Source: Verticillium longisporum
Lineage: Eukaryota > Ascomycota > Sordariomycetes > Glomerellales > Plectosphaerellaceae
Assembly (NCBI GenBank): GCA_019188255.1
Contig: JAETXT010000009.1
Location: 434,001 to 498,000, forward strand
Reading direction: 5' to 3'
Length of the DNA: 64,000 nucleotides
The notes beneath the pieces were generated by a model. The model saw only the letters and a program-made list of their open reading frames with translations, had not been told where the DNA came from and made no database searches. A program made the position numbers and the translations under genes. This document shows positions 54,101 through 63,780 of this stretch, piece after piece; position 1 is the first letter of the stretch, and every line of letters begins with the position of its first letter.

Positions 54101-55293
54101 GGATGCCTGGTCATGCCCGCGTTCTCTCCGAGAGCCAGGCCGAAGCGGGGCTTAGGAACATCAAGAAAGCCTCACCGCCGCCAAACCGCGGCGGCAGACC
54201 AGTCCAGGATCGGACTCGCAGCCCTGTGCTGGGCGCAGACAAGATCATTCGACCTGGACAAGGGTTTAGACCGGACTACCATTCCGAGCCAGCCCCAACC
54301 TCAGTTCTCGATGACATTTCCCCGTCGTTCTTGCGCGGACCCCGATCGAGATCTCCACTGTCATCGCAGGTCGCCTCCAGTTCACATTCACTGCCCCAAG
54401 CGACGTCTCTAGGGCAGACACAAGCTTCGATGCAGTCGTCCTGGGTGCCGCCTCACGACCCCTACCCGTACTCAAACCCTCGCGATATGCGGGATGACTT
54501 GTTGGACTGGGACGCGGAAATGGGAAGTATGGCTCCAAGTGGCATGCAAACAAGCAACTCCAGCCCTGGGATATCCCAAGGCCCCTTTGCGCCTCCTATT
54601 CTCTCGGTGTCTACCAACCGACAGAGTAGTTTGCAGCACAACTATCGCGGTGAGCGGACCAAGGCGGAGCATACGACACAACCACAAGATGAGTGGACCA
54701 GTGCGAAACCATGGCCGCAGTCGGCACCGCACACCCATCCACCAGCTTTTCTCTTCTCTCCTCCAGCGCAGGGCGATGCCACTCCATTGAGCCCGCATCC
54801 AGTGACTGGCTACACGTCGCAGCCCATGTCACGCAACCCGAGCTCGGTTCCCAGGGAGCCAGTGCCCATGAGCAGAGGACGGAGTCGCAGTCGTGGCGGA
54901 GAGTTCCCAGGTCGCGGCCGAGCGGCTTCGGTTGTGGAGACGGAGCCCTCGCCCCGGCTTCCAGCCTTTGGCATCGGACAAACATCGTACCAAGCATGGG
55001 AGCAGGAGCACGGGAGGCACACGAGGTCAAGGGGCGACTCATTGCTGGGATCCTCAGCGGCGCCCCGTCGTCTGCCTAGGACTGGCACGGCGGGTCTGAG
55101 CGCCGGGTTGCGCAGTCCATCGCGAAGCCCTGTCGGCAGTACGCAGAGCAGGGTTGCAGATTTGACCGCGGAGGACATGGTGCGCACGAGGTCGGGACCG
55201 GGGCGGGTGGAAATGGGTGGTTGGGTACCCGAAGATGGGGATTCCGGGGCAAAAGAAAACGCGGGGCTGGGGATTCGATGGCAGCAAAATTAG
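51118..55293 (+). CDS. STAND protein: lipase-like alpha/beta hydrolase + NB-ARC + disordered tail
   Basis: Intronless, 1391 residues, with three regions. Residues 1-290 form an alpha/beta hydrolase of the kind found at the N terminus of fungal NLRs (SesB/DUF676-like). Visible are the oxyanion region VFLHGLNGNPTRTW, nucleophile elbow VAHSLGGILLKRAL (Ser about 118), IFLGTPHKGSG, and a candidate catalytic His in GIEATHSNMCKF. Residues about 365-700 are NB-ARC-like: FVGRDKELAGLH, P-loop VVQGMSGIGKSALGK (about 401-415), GWLIIFDGIRFDD as Walker B, and STERPVAGSHLL. After a helical segment to about residue 860, the C terminus (over 500 residues) is Pro/Ser/Arg-rich and predicted disordered, where relatives usually have TPR, WD40 or ankyrin repeats. 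The likely role is nucleotide-controlled defence or heterokaryon-type recognition with the hydrolase as effector; that is inference from the family. Confidence 0.85.
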   Translation: MVDREEIPRDGITCVYAHPDAQADIVFLHGLNGNPTRTWTAKDSAVYWPVDLLPNTLGLDAPVDVLVYGYNADTASTSERSASDNYIYEHAQTLVTDLTSYRGTKGTAMRPIIWVAHSLGGILLKRALNYSNDLKDRHHEASRSIFVSTFGIIFLGTPHKGSGLATWGSILQNMARATMPRRLFDSEPVLIKTLKKNNQTLRDINVHFLDIYQRFKIQMAHENHKTDFTITKRLVVDSASANPELPGVQYFGIEATHSNMCKFSSSTSHGYRIVTSAIREWVIQGPSVIERRRDVERNESRQRAIEDATERLGPAAAGFPGFNTPMTSSGHFEGPFAPPRNTPSLSMPFLQHTQSTRSSLFITPSHFHPDTVFVGRDKELAGLHTMLLDEHRRSLGTSAVVVQGMSGIGKSALGKQYIFNHKNHYPGGIYWIRASTLQEMEDDFWHIAKNDAIRQMIDHRSELDLRDPKKMVDVVRSWFNKLEGWLIIFDGIRFDDPTAISHFVPDNKNTSIVFTSTERPVAGSHLLNNPTILELGLLSVPESQELLLGELGKHKPYKTDDLDMAAKLVKLMDCLPLMIHSAAQQMKTTREPLSKYLKSWKAKPHIGDAALPAFQSIRDDLQDRGETAALNLINILSFFGQLIPVEMLALGLKALDTRTSVKTKGSLKKTFATLIAFALIERSETAEIPSLSSKTSDNSGETQTEPLDTLWTHSVTQVFFANILADDKQFWLERAIAVFCRSFDEADARMKSAKPESKNPNKPGLGMPDDYRRYSAHGKRLLEHVNKMKKTQLAPELNAARHELRLRLESIPAELDRLQRAVLASIVNGDEAPRVSVFQRWKSWSTGTAPPLSQGSSSLSNTSYVDAGRVPDSFYRSPIDHTNPHDYHVPYPVPPRSMPFPYDNTMPAPPFQDDDADDRTVTPFSEPYPPWNDGGMSEGADVPQHRALRRMDNRRYRDRAGAWRDASASNDPRVSISRESARGLFSMSESTPNIWMPGHARVLSESQAEAGLRNIKKASPPPNRGGRPVQDRTRSPVLGADKIIRPGQGFRPDYHSEPAPTSVLDDISPSFLRGPRSRSPLSSQVASSSHSLPQATSLGQTQASMQSSWVPPHDPYPYSNPRDMRDDLLDWDAEMGSMAPSGMQTSNSSPGISQGPFAPPILSVSTNRQSSLQHNYRGERTKAEHTTQPQDEWTSAKPWPQSAPHTHPPAFLFSPPAQGDATPLSPHPVTGYTSQPMSRNPSSVPREPVPMSRGRSRSRGGEFPGRGRAASVVETEPSPRLPAFGIGQTSYQAWEQEHGRHTRSRGDSLLGSSAAPRRLPRTGTAGLSAGLRSPSRSPVGSTQSRVADLTAEDMVRTRSGPGRVEMGGWVPEDGDSGAKENAGLGIRWQQN

Positions 55294-55575
55294 ATGGGAG
55301 TGGTGTTGTTGCTGGTATGTACGATTGGGTTTGACAGGTCTGATTTGGGATGTCTGGTTTGGCATGGAGAGTTTGACGTGTCTCTGTGGTATTGTTTGTC
55401 TGGCTCGGGTCCTGACTTGTCATTTTTATCTTCTTTTCGTGGGTATTATGGAGACTTGTCAACTAGATCAAGGATGAATGTACTATGATGCCTCTTGCAT
55501 TCCCGGGAGAACGCGATGATCTGATGGATGGCGCACCACTGGAATCTTTTTGTTGAACAAACGCGATGTCTTAAA

Positions 55576-57037
55576 CTACCCCACAAAGTCTGCGAACTCG
55601 TTCCATTCCGCATCCGCCTTGAGACGCTCCATATCCTCTTCCAGCAGACAAATGGCCACGCCGACGGACCCATCCGTCGACCGCGGCAGCAGATAGATCA
55701 AGCTCTCCACGAGGGTGAACCGCGGCCTGCGCACGCTCACCGGCAGCCCCAACCCCAAGCCAAACGCCAGCGCGTACGAGTCCACGCCAGCCCACGAGCT
55801 CAGCATGATGCCGCTCTTCAGATCCATCCGCGCCGTCAAGCTGACGACCGTCCGGTCGGGCATGCGGTCCATGTACGAGGCCAGGGCGCGCGTGCGGCGG
55901 CCCACCAGCTCCGTCGCCGGGTCGAGCTCCCTGCGCAGCGCGGCGCTCACGACGGCCAGGCCTTTTCCGTCTGATGGCGCGGCCAGCGCGTCGAGCGGCA
56001 CGGTGGCGTAGGTCATGGTCGAGAGGAGGCCGAGGTAGTGGCGCGAGATGGGCAGGAAGCGGCGCGCGTCGACGGCGCGGGCGTTTTCGGCCGTGGCGAT
56101 TCCGGCCCTGCGCAGACGCGGCAGGCGGGTGCGCGTTATGGCGGACCAGATCAAGGCCGTCAGGATGTCGTCTGTCGAGACGAAGGGCGTGTCGGCTGGT
56201 AGCGCGCCGCTCGTGAGGACCCTGTCTTTGAGCGTGGCGAGGGTGGAGGGGGGGAGGTCGAAGTTGGCCCAGGCGCATTTGCCTAGGGGGAAGGACGGGT
56301 CCGTGAGGATCTCGACCATTTCGTCGTTGGCCTGCAGCGAGCGGGGCGCCGGGAGGATGTGCGGCGTCAGCAGGTCTGGGTCCAGGGCGGCGTATTCCTC
56401 GTCGTCCATGAGGTGGATGGCTTTTGTGCGTCGGAGGTTGCCTGCCGCGAGGTCTTCTTCTGTGAACGGGTTGGTTGCGGTGTCCTCGCAGGCGCGGGAG
56501 AGGAGCGAGATGAGGCGGCCTTGGGAGTTCATGTCCATGGCGCCGTGGTGGGCGGCGAAGGAGGATGAGGCCGCCGCGGAGGAACGTGGCCTGGATGGCG
56601 AAGATGGGGTCGACGGGCGAGGCTTCGTTGGGGTCCGGCAGGGGAAACGTGGCGATGGGAGCGATGAGGCTCTCGTCGAGCATGTTGATCGGGAACCGGG
56701 CTTGTTCGAGCGCGTCATATGATGGTGCGGCGGGGTCGTCGCGCGCGTCTCGTTTTATGAAGAGGGGGATTTTCTCGTGGGGGCGAATGTACATTTCCTC
56801 TGTGCCAGCTGCTTCGTCTCTGACCGTCACCATCTTGCCGGCGGCCCAGGGGAAGGCGGCGGAGAGACGCTCGAGGCAGCGCGTGAGCGTCTCGACGACG
56901 TTGGCACGGGCGGTATCCGAGTCGTCGGGCATGGCGTAGATGTGGCAGATTTGCGTGTAGATTTTCAGCAGCGGCTGTAGGCCGAGCCTGTCGATGGGGA
57001 AGTCATCGAGGAGGTTGTTGGCGGGTAGGCCGTCCAT
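55576..57037 (-). CDS. BAHD/TRI101-like O-acetyltransferase, frameshifted
   Basis: Resembles fungal trichothecene 3-O-acetyltransferase-like enzymes of the BAHD superfamily, which transfer acyl groups from acyl-CoA to alcohols; relatives often modify or detoxify secondary metabolites. The N-terminal part (57037 to about 56565) runs from DDFPIDRLGLQPLLKIYTQI through FAIQATFLRGGLIL. The remainder, in another frame and ending at 55576, begins at FAAHHGAMDMNS with the catalytic HxxxD motif. The switch lies near 56559-56566 in a CCTCCTTC context, consistent with a two-base loss or one-base gain. The usual C-terminal Asp-Phe-Gly-type motif is altered to AFGLGLG, just before VRRPRF. The combined length, about 486 residues, is normal for the family. 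Start 57037 is the first ATG and fits relatives. It may be a pseudogene. No trichothecene-type cluster surrounds it, so the substrate is unknown. Confidence 0.75.
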
Positions 57038-59024
57038 TGTGCTGGTGTGCTTCAACCTGTTTGTTGAGTGGAGGCGTATAGTTGATAATGCCAATACGAA
57101 ATGACCAGAGCGAGAGCACACTGTCAGTAAGGTATGGATGGACAGAATCGTCGATCAAGCGTTATATAGCCCTTCACGAAGATAACGAACAATGCATGCA
57201 GATCAACTGAACGGCAGACCCTTGCATCCCCCCACCAAGTGATCATGATGAGTCGACACGGCTAAAGCTGCTAGTGTCTCTCCATTGCCCAATGAGCTGC
57301 GTGCCCTTGACGACAATGCATCTTGGTCTCCATTCATCGGCAGAACAATATTGAGTTTGCATCTGGCAGCGGGCCCATGAGCTGCAGGCTTGTCGCTCCA
57401 ACGCCTCACATACCTCATGAGAGAAAAGCCAATGCCCGCCCGGCTACTGGGACCCTGAGGCTTCGGGCTGGCCGGGCGCCGGGTGCGGGGTCAAGCGGGG
57501 CCCGGAACCCGGAGCTTTTATCTTCAATCGAACCCCCTTTCTGAGTCCGTCGGAGGGCGCTCTAGATGGCCACTGGCACCATATCTCAAGGCTCATCCGA
57601 GAGGCCGTGTGACATATACATAATTTTTGAGCTGATGGGATTACCACCTTGCAATGATGACAAGGCCTGATGTGCGAGGTACGTAGCATTCTTCCTGACG
57701 GACCCCTGCTGCTGCACGGATTCGATTAAACGCGGCCTCCTTTTGAATCGGATTTGTTCCTTAGCCTGATTCTATATATGCAACTGGGCCAACGAGCGTC
57801 TGGGGGGATCCGAGCACCGAGCACAAACGGACTTGGCCTCACGCAGACCCAGACGTCTTCAGCTTTCGTTTGGGTGTTTTGGTCAGCCTGTTCAAATCGT
57901 CTTGTTGAACTCACCTTGCTGCTCATAACCTTACACTCGATCGGGGGGGCACGAGGCTGGGGAGACATATATAGGCCATCCTAGCCGCGAAGGGCCATGC
58001 TTCAGATGTTCTTTTGCCTCACACCCAACAACTGACTGCGGAAGTGACCAGCGGATGACCTCTTCACTCAGTTTATCAACTCGCCATGACACTTAGGGGC
58101 AACCCATCCGCACCGGGAGCATGGATCTAGATTCCTGATCCCCTTCAGTGCTCTTTCAACCTCAGCCGACTGCTCAAGTCTTTCTTGACTTCCGTGGTAG
58201 AAGGCCACGGCAAATCTGAAATTGAATCGAAGAGAAAATGTTTGAAACACGCGCCGAGGATCCTCTCGGCTCTCCCCAGATCATCACGTTCAATCGCTCA
58301 ACCCAGCTGACTCAACCATTACTTCAACAGGCTCTGCTACTTGCTGAGAGTGATCAAGTATGTGCAAAAAGGGTCGGGCTAGATCATCCAGGACGCGATA
58401 ATCAGAGCAATCCTTTGCGAGGGTCCGACATGGGAACAAGGTTCGGTTTCAGGTCAAGGTGAAAGGCTTTCTTCGCCTTTCGAACGTCTCCAGTAGAGTG
58501 GTGAAGGATGTGGGTGGCTGCTCTCGGCCTCGATCAATCTCCTGAGTTAGTTCTCTATATTCTTGCCTAGCTGCACTCAGCAGTGGAAGTCTTCGCTGCA
58601 TTGTGCTTGCTTGTGATGTCAAGTTCGAATTCGAAAGTGCCGCAGAAGTCAACCTCTCATCCAAGAACTGTAGCAGCAGACTTATGCCAGCTCATTGCGC
58701 CATAGCTGACACTCTGTCCGTTCTCCCAGTTGTTTCAAAACAGACTGACTACGCTCAACATTAGGAAAATCTGAGCCCACTGGCGGCAATTATAAAATAT
58801 TCAAGTGGATAGCGCAGAGTCCACTGGCTTCAACCAGTTCAAATCGAAGCTCCGTTTGTGGGAAAAGGCAATCGGTGATGTCACCAAAAAGGTGGCCACT
58901 CCGAAGTTCACAGGCATTATATTTAGCAAATATACATAGCAGAAGGGTTCAAGCGAGCTCGATAACTTCCCTGCTACTGAACAGCTGGTCCCCACAGTAT
59001 CTTATAGTAGTATGTATCTATCAG
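57038..59024. other. Intergenic, about 2 kb, containing dispersed-repeat copy C
   Basis: The interval holds the acetyltransferase promoter, the repeat remnant at 57960-58070 and the 3' flank of the NACHT-ankyrin gene. Other open frames are short and unsupported. Confidence 0.4.
57960..58070 (+). repeat. Dispersed repeat, copy C (partial)
   Basis: Aligns to the second half of the family: ACATATATAGG, CATCCTAGCCGCGAAGGGCC, CACCCAACAACTGACTGCGG and GATGACCTCTTCACTC. It is closest to copy A over the CCCAACAA(T/C)TGACTGCGG stretch. The 5' GC-rich half is largely lost or diverged. Confidence 0.5.
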
Positions 59025-62000
59025 TTAGATATTTCGGGAGCTTTTAGCTCCAGCGGCGATTAGCCGACTAACAACCTGGTCATAACCACCCCTCACTGCT
59101 GCTTCAAGTGCTGTCTTTCCCTGGCGAGTACTAGCAGCAGCATTAACGTCGGCACTAGCGGCGAGGAGCCGTTCGACAACGTGAAGATGGCCACCTTCTG
59201 ATGCTGCTTGGAGTGCCGTCCGTCCCCAGGCACTAGCAGCAGCAGCATTAACATCAGCTTTAGCAATGAGTAGCAGTTCGACAACGTGAAGATGGCCACC
59301 TTCTGATGCTGCTTGGAGTGCCGTCCGTCCCCTATAAGCAGTAGCAGCATTGACATCGGCTTTAGCGGCGAGTAGCGTCTCAACTACGTGAAGATGTCCA
59401 CCTCCTGATGCTGCTTGAAGTGCCGTCTCTCCCCAATGAGCAGTAACAGCATTGACATCGGCTTTAGCGTCGAGTAGCTTCTCAACGACGTGAAGATGTC
59501 CACCCTCTGACGCTACTCGAAGCGCATTGTTAATGCAGTCCATTGAGTATTCTCCATCTTCCATTAAGATTGTGACGGCATTGATATCGCCATGGGAAGC
59601 CGATAACCGTATAAAAATATCTTTGTCGACATAAAACATTCGAGGTAGCCTCAAGACACAGCGCATAAGAGCATAATGATGCGCTTTGAGACTCCAATCA
59701 AGTATGTCGTATCCCATTCCGCGGAATGAATATTGCCAAGGCATGAGTGCCAGGCTATGTTCGTCCATGATAATCCGCTGCCACAATCTCCAAGTGGTAG
59801 ACTTTCCCTCTTGGAAGGTGGAGGTGTGGGAGATCCAATACTGCGCTGCGTACCTTAGAAACGGATGGCCGTCGTAAAGACTGTTCGAAGTCTTATCGTC
59901 ATCAGCTCTGTTTTGGATGACCAAGTCTTCATTATGAGCGTTGTGTTTTTCGGCCTTCCGGTGTCTGAAAGCGAGGTTGGCAAAGCGAGTAGTCAACTGG
60001 TCCCCCCTTTGCCCTTCTCTAATAACGGTATCGACTAGAGCTGTCGCATTGAGTCGAACTGGAGGCTGTCGCCGGGCTATAGTTGTCGTGAAGTCGTTCA
60101 AGTGAAGGAATGTAACACAAATCTCACCCGCAGAATGGTCGGCCTCCTCTGAGTCAACTCGAAACTCTGCGAGCGGCGCTGACAAGTCTGCCCCGGTTAT
60201 GAACTCCCGGATGCTGTTGTGAGCAAACTGGAGCAACACGGGCTCTTCTTCGGTAATCTGCAGTAGGTTTTCGCACCATGAGGCAATAGGGCTTAGATCA
60301 CGAACCAGCCGCTCAGGCCTCCAATATGGTTGTCCAATTTCGATGGAAACAGCTTCGCGGATTTCATGAAGCGTCATGGGCCGTACTGCTACCGCCACCC
60401 ACTGAAACACTTTCTGGACCAATTTGATCATCTTTTGGCGAGAGACGATCCGTGACAACGCCCGAGTAAAAGCAGCCTCTAAATCCTTGGGAAGGTTGCG
60501 TAAGGATTCTCGAATGTCGTCATCGCAGTCGGCGTTGCAAACATCGCTTATCAGGAATTTGACCCACAGGAACCTTGGAGAATTAGCGTGTATCTCCTGA
60601 AGACGACAGTCACCACTTACATCCCGTCAGCGTGTTCGCTTAATGTTTCCTTGATGGTTTCCAAGAGAAGAGGATCCCCCACCGCCAGTTCTCCGTCTCG
60701 TACTCGTTCATCGACAACCGCATCAATGTAGAGACGAATATCGGATGCGACGCAATCGGATGTCATCGATACGCGCCCCATGCGTGGGAATCTGTCCCTC
60801 AAGTCCTTATCGACACTGCCGCGACTGGTAATAAATATTCTCAAACGTGGGTCACCGGTAGCAAGTGACGAGAGTACATCTAAAGACGCTCGTCGCTCGG
60901 TGGCGTCGCATTCGTCTAGGCCGTCGATGAAGATGAAGAATACACTCGAACCCTCGATCCTTTTTCGGAAAAGGCTTGCCCATTCATTGAGTTGGACGAA
61001 AGGCTTTTGACGCAAATCCTTTATTTGTGATTCAACCTGTTCTGGCGACGCTGTGGGATCAATTGATTGCCGTATGATCGATCGAATCATAGTTTCAGCC
61101 ATGAGAGAGTTTGATTCATCGTACTGCAAAAAGAAGTACGTCACACGGTCCTTGCTACCCTTCTTTACGAGGACATGGTTGATAACATTGGCGCTTCAAA
61201 CCGTCAGTATTTATATTGTCACAGGAGTCAGGCATTATGCCTACCATAAGATAGTCTTCCCTGATCCAACTGTCTTGCATTAGCTTCAAAACTGTAAGGA
61301 GCAATGCGTATCGTACTTTTCCCCGAGCACCAAAGCAACGATGGTCCCGTTCCGTCGTGCCATCGTTCGAACTCAGGGGTCGTGAAAATCCACTCTGCCG
61401 TGTTGTATTGGTGCTTCTTGCAAGCTATCTGGAATGGAGTTTTGTAATCATGCGATGACAGATACACGAGAAGTTGCTGCCTTTCCTCCCCTAGAGACAA
61501 GTCAGTTTTGACTCAGTTAGCGTCGGGGCAATACGAACTGGATCGATGCATGGATTGTTCAAGCTGCATTTTCTTCATGGTCTCAAGTTCATCCTGCACT
61601 TCCGGTATGACCTTCTTTACTAACGACCTGAACTTCGACGCGTGTGCTCTTTCCTTTTCCTGGAGATGCTGGTCCCGGTGTTCGGCGTGTGTAATCGCAA
61701 GGTCTATCTTAGCTTTCACTTCTTTGCTCGTGTTTCGCATATCCTCCAAGTCGGGTTCGAACTCTTGTTTGAAGCACTGCAAAAGTTGTTTATGCCCTGT
61801 TACAAGTCAGCGACTGCTTTGGTATCCCGACAGCAAAGACGACGAACAGGGACTCTGCATCGCCTCCACGACGTGCTTGCAGCAGCGTATTATGGAGGCG
61901 TGGAAATCGCAAAGTGCTTTTTGCAGCTGGGTAGAGCCTGGGTAAAGAGCTTGGTACTCAGCAAAGCGCGGGCACTGTCCGCTGAACGCCATGAAAAGGC

Positions 62001-62420
62001 CAGAGAGCGATTCAAAATAGGATGTGTAGTTAACCACCAGCTATGACCGTCAGCTTCTGGTGGAACATAAGATCACAAATCACCCACAAGCATGGCGAGC
62101 TTCACGCTTCCCCAGACCAAAGCGGCGATTTCCGGGTGGGACGAGACGAATGTTCCAATCACGGTGGAGAATGCTTGGACAGAGTCAAGAACGGGGCGGA
62201 GACGATTGGCAACACTGCGGCCCTTCTTCAACTGGTTTTCCTTATCCAGCTGAGCAGTGAAGGTTGCGACTGTGTCAGCACCTTGGATGGCGCCGATTAG
62301 ATTGAGTTTGCTACGTTGTTGATCTGTCAATATGCTCTGAAAGTCCCTGACGGCATCTTCTAACGAACTATGCAGGTCCGGGGACGCCGCAGCCGAAGAC
62401 GAAGCTATGGCTGGTGACAT
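59025..62420 (-). CDS. NACHT STAND protein with DUF7708-like N terminus and ankyrin repeats
   Basis: Proposed exons: 62420-62088, 62040-61854, 61796-61539, 61490 to about 61317, 61193-60621 and 60573-59025. All joins keep phase except exon 4 to 5, which I could not resolve. The N terminus (LVWGSVKLAML... SYFESLSGLF... YPGSTQLQKALCDFH) matches the helical domain often called DUF7708 in fungal NACHT proteins, followed by a coiled coil. The NACHT core has Walker B VFFIFIDGLDECD and IFITSRGSVD. Walker A is abnormal: LLWCSGKST lacks the usual glycine-rich spacing before GKS. Downstream is the helical region FLWVKFLISDVCN... and PMTLHEIREAVSI. The C-terminal ankyrin repeats (GGHLHVVExLLxAKADVNA) are nearly identical copies. 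The likely role is non-self recognition by inference; the P-loop change and the unresolved junction leave activity doubtful. Confidence 0.78.
59090..59520 (-). repeat. Near-identical ankyrin repeat units (99-102 bp)
   Basis: Copies of GGHLHVVE recur at 102, 99 and 99 bp steps (around 59176, 59278, 59377 and 59476). Stretches of over 50 bases are identical between the two 3'-most units. In-frame units with such nucleotide identity expand and contract easily. Confidence 0.85.
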
Positions 62421-63004
62421 TGTGCATCAGAGTGAACGACTACAAAGCCAAGCATGATATAGTTTGGTGAAAATAACTCGAAGACCACAGCCGAAAATCC
62501 TATATTTATAGTGTAGTGCGGGGTAGCTGCCCATGTGACTTTGTGCGACCAACACGTCCAGTTCGTTCGGGAACGAGAGGTAGATTGACAACGTCATCAT
62601 CACGCAGCTTCTGCATCTACAAATGGCGTTGGAACTCTTATATCTTAAGGTCATGGCTGTTTCACAAAAAACCGGTTTGATTCGCATTCAGTAAGTATTT
62701 CCAACGGTCATTGATTGTCAGCAGCAGGCGTCTTAGCAGCTTGCTATCTAGAAGCTGATCCCACCGTCATTCTATCCCAGCCTCGTCTGTATTTCCCTCC
62801 CACATATCTCTTGCAATCTTGAATTGGCCTCAAATTAAAAGAGACTCACGGCAGAAAGCAAAGCCGCCCAGTTATATCGTAGAGAGCCAGGGAAGGGACC
62901 GAACGCAGCGAGGAACTGGTTATAAGGAGGGCCAACGGGCCACAGTTCGAGAGAGGGCATCGATGATTCGACTTATCTAGAGCCCTGCCAGAGCGTGGTT
63001 TGAA
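62421..63004. other. Promoter side of the NACHT-ankyrin gene and unassigned sequence
   Basis: No gene is supported. The first part lies upstream of the ATG at 62420; the rest continues into dispersed-repeat copy D. Sequence 3' of copy D's core (62880-63005) may belong to the same element but has no second copy in the window to confirm it. Confidence 0.4.
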
Positions 63005-63182
63005 CAGAGTGAAGAGGTCTTCCGCACTAGGTCCGCAGGCAATAGATAGTAGGTATGCGGGTGAAACACGTCTGAATTCTGGCCCTCCGCAGCTAGGAGG
63101 GCCCTCCGCAATCCTTATATACACGTTGTCGTAGTCCCTAGCCCCTAACCAGCCCCCTGCTCCGTGGCTTCGCAGGGGCTCC
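63005..63182 (-). repeat. Dispersed repeat, copy D
   Basis: Best-preserved copy, inverted relative to A-C. Read on the minus strand it gives CCCCTGCGAAGCCACGGAGC, GGGGGCTGGTTAGGGGCTAG, GTGTATATAAGG, TTGCGGAGGGCCCTCCTAGC, TGCGGAGGGCCAGAATTC, CCTGCGGACCTAGTGCGG and AAGACCTCTTCACTC. Confidence 0.7.
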
Positions 63183-63780
63183 TGACAAGCCCCCTGATAA
63201 ATCAACAGTCATTCCCTTCACTGACTGCTAGATTCCTTTCACAGGGCCCTAGATATTAGTAGGGTTCAGATTCCGGATGAATTATATACTATCGCTTGAT
63301 CGCACTATGCCTACCAAGGAGCTTTCAAGCAGGCTGTTACGACGGCTTCTTTTTGCTTCCGAGTCCCTGGTGTCGTTTTCGGACTTATAGATAGGGCGTC
63401 AAGTACTTTTACGGGGTTGCTCGTAAGTAAAAAGGAATCTCCCACAGCAGGTGGTGTGTATTTGCTGAGCTGAGGCCAATCCAAAGCTTCAAATGGATAA
63501 CAAGAAGTTCCAACATCACATGCTCGCACAGTCTCAATGCAGTAGGCTCGAGCAAGACGCCCGGCTTCCTTTCATTCTTGTCCTGATGACTACTTTACCC
63601 TCGCCCCGGGCCGTGGTCCAAGGGGGCCTGCACTGATGAGGAGCGCCCCTGATCTCCTCAGTAGCTATATCCTAGCCTGCCTCCTGCCTTCTGTGGCCGA
63701 CTGGCCATGCAGTCCGAGGCTGTATCCGAGGCTGTAGTGAACCCAACTTTTGCCCGCAGCTATACCACCCTTCCATCAAC
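63183..63780. other. Intergenic, no gene supported
   Basis: No recognisable coding feature; short open frames only. It leads to the partial open frame at the right edge of the window. Confidence 0.35.

Noticed and set aside
61797..61853. In-frame stop in the NACHT-ankyrin gene first read as nonsense
   Set aside because: A 57 nt GTCCCT...CTGAC...ACAG intron removes it in frame and joins family-like sequence exactly, so it is treated as an intron.
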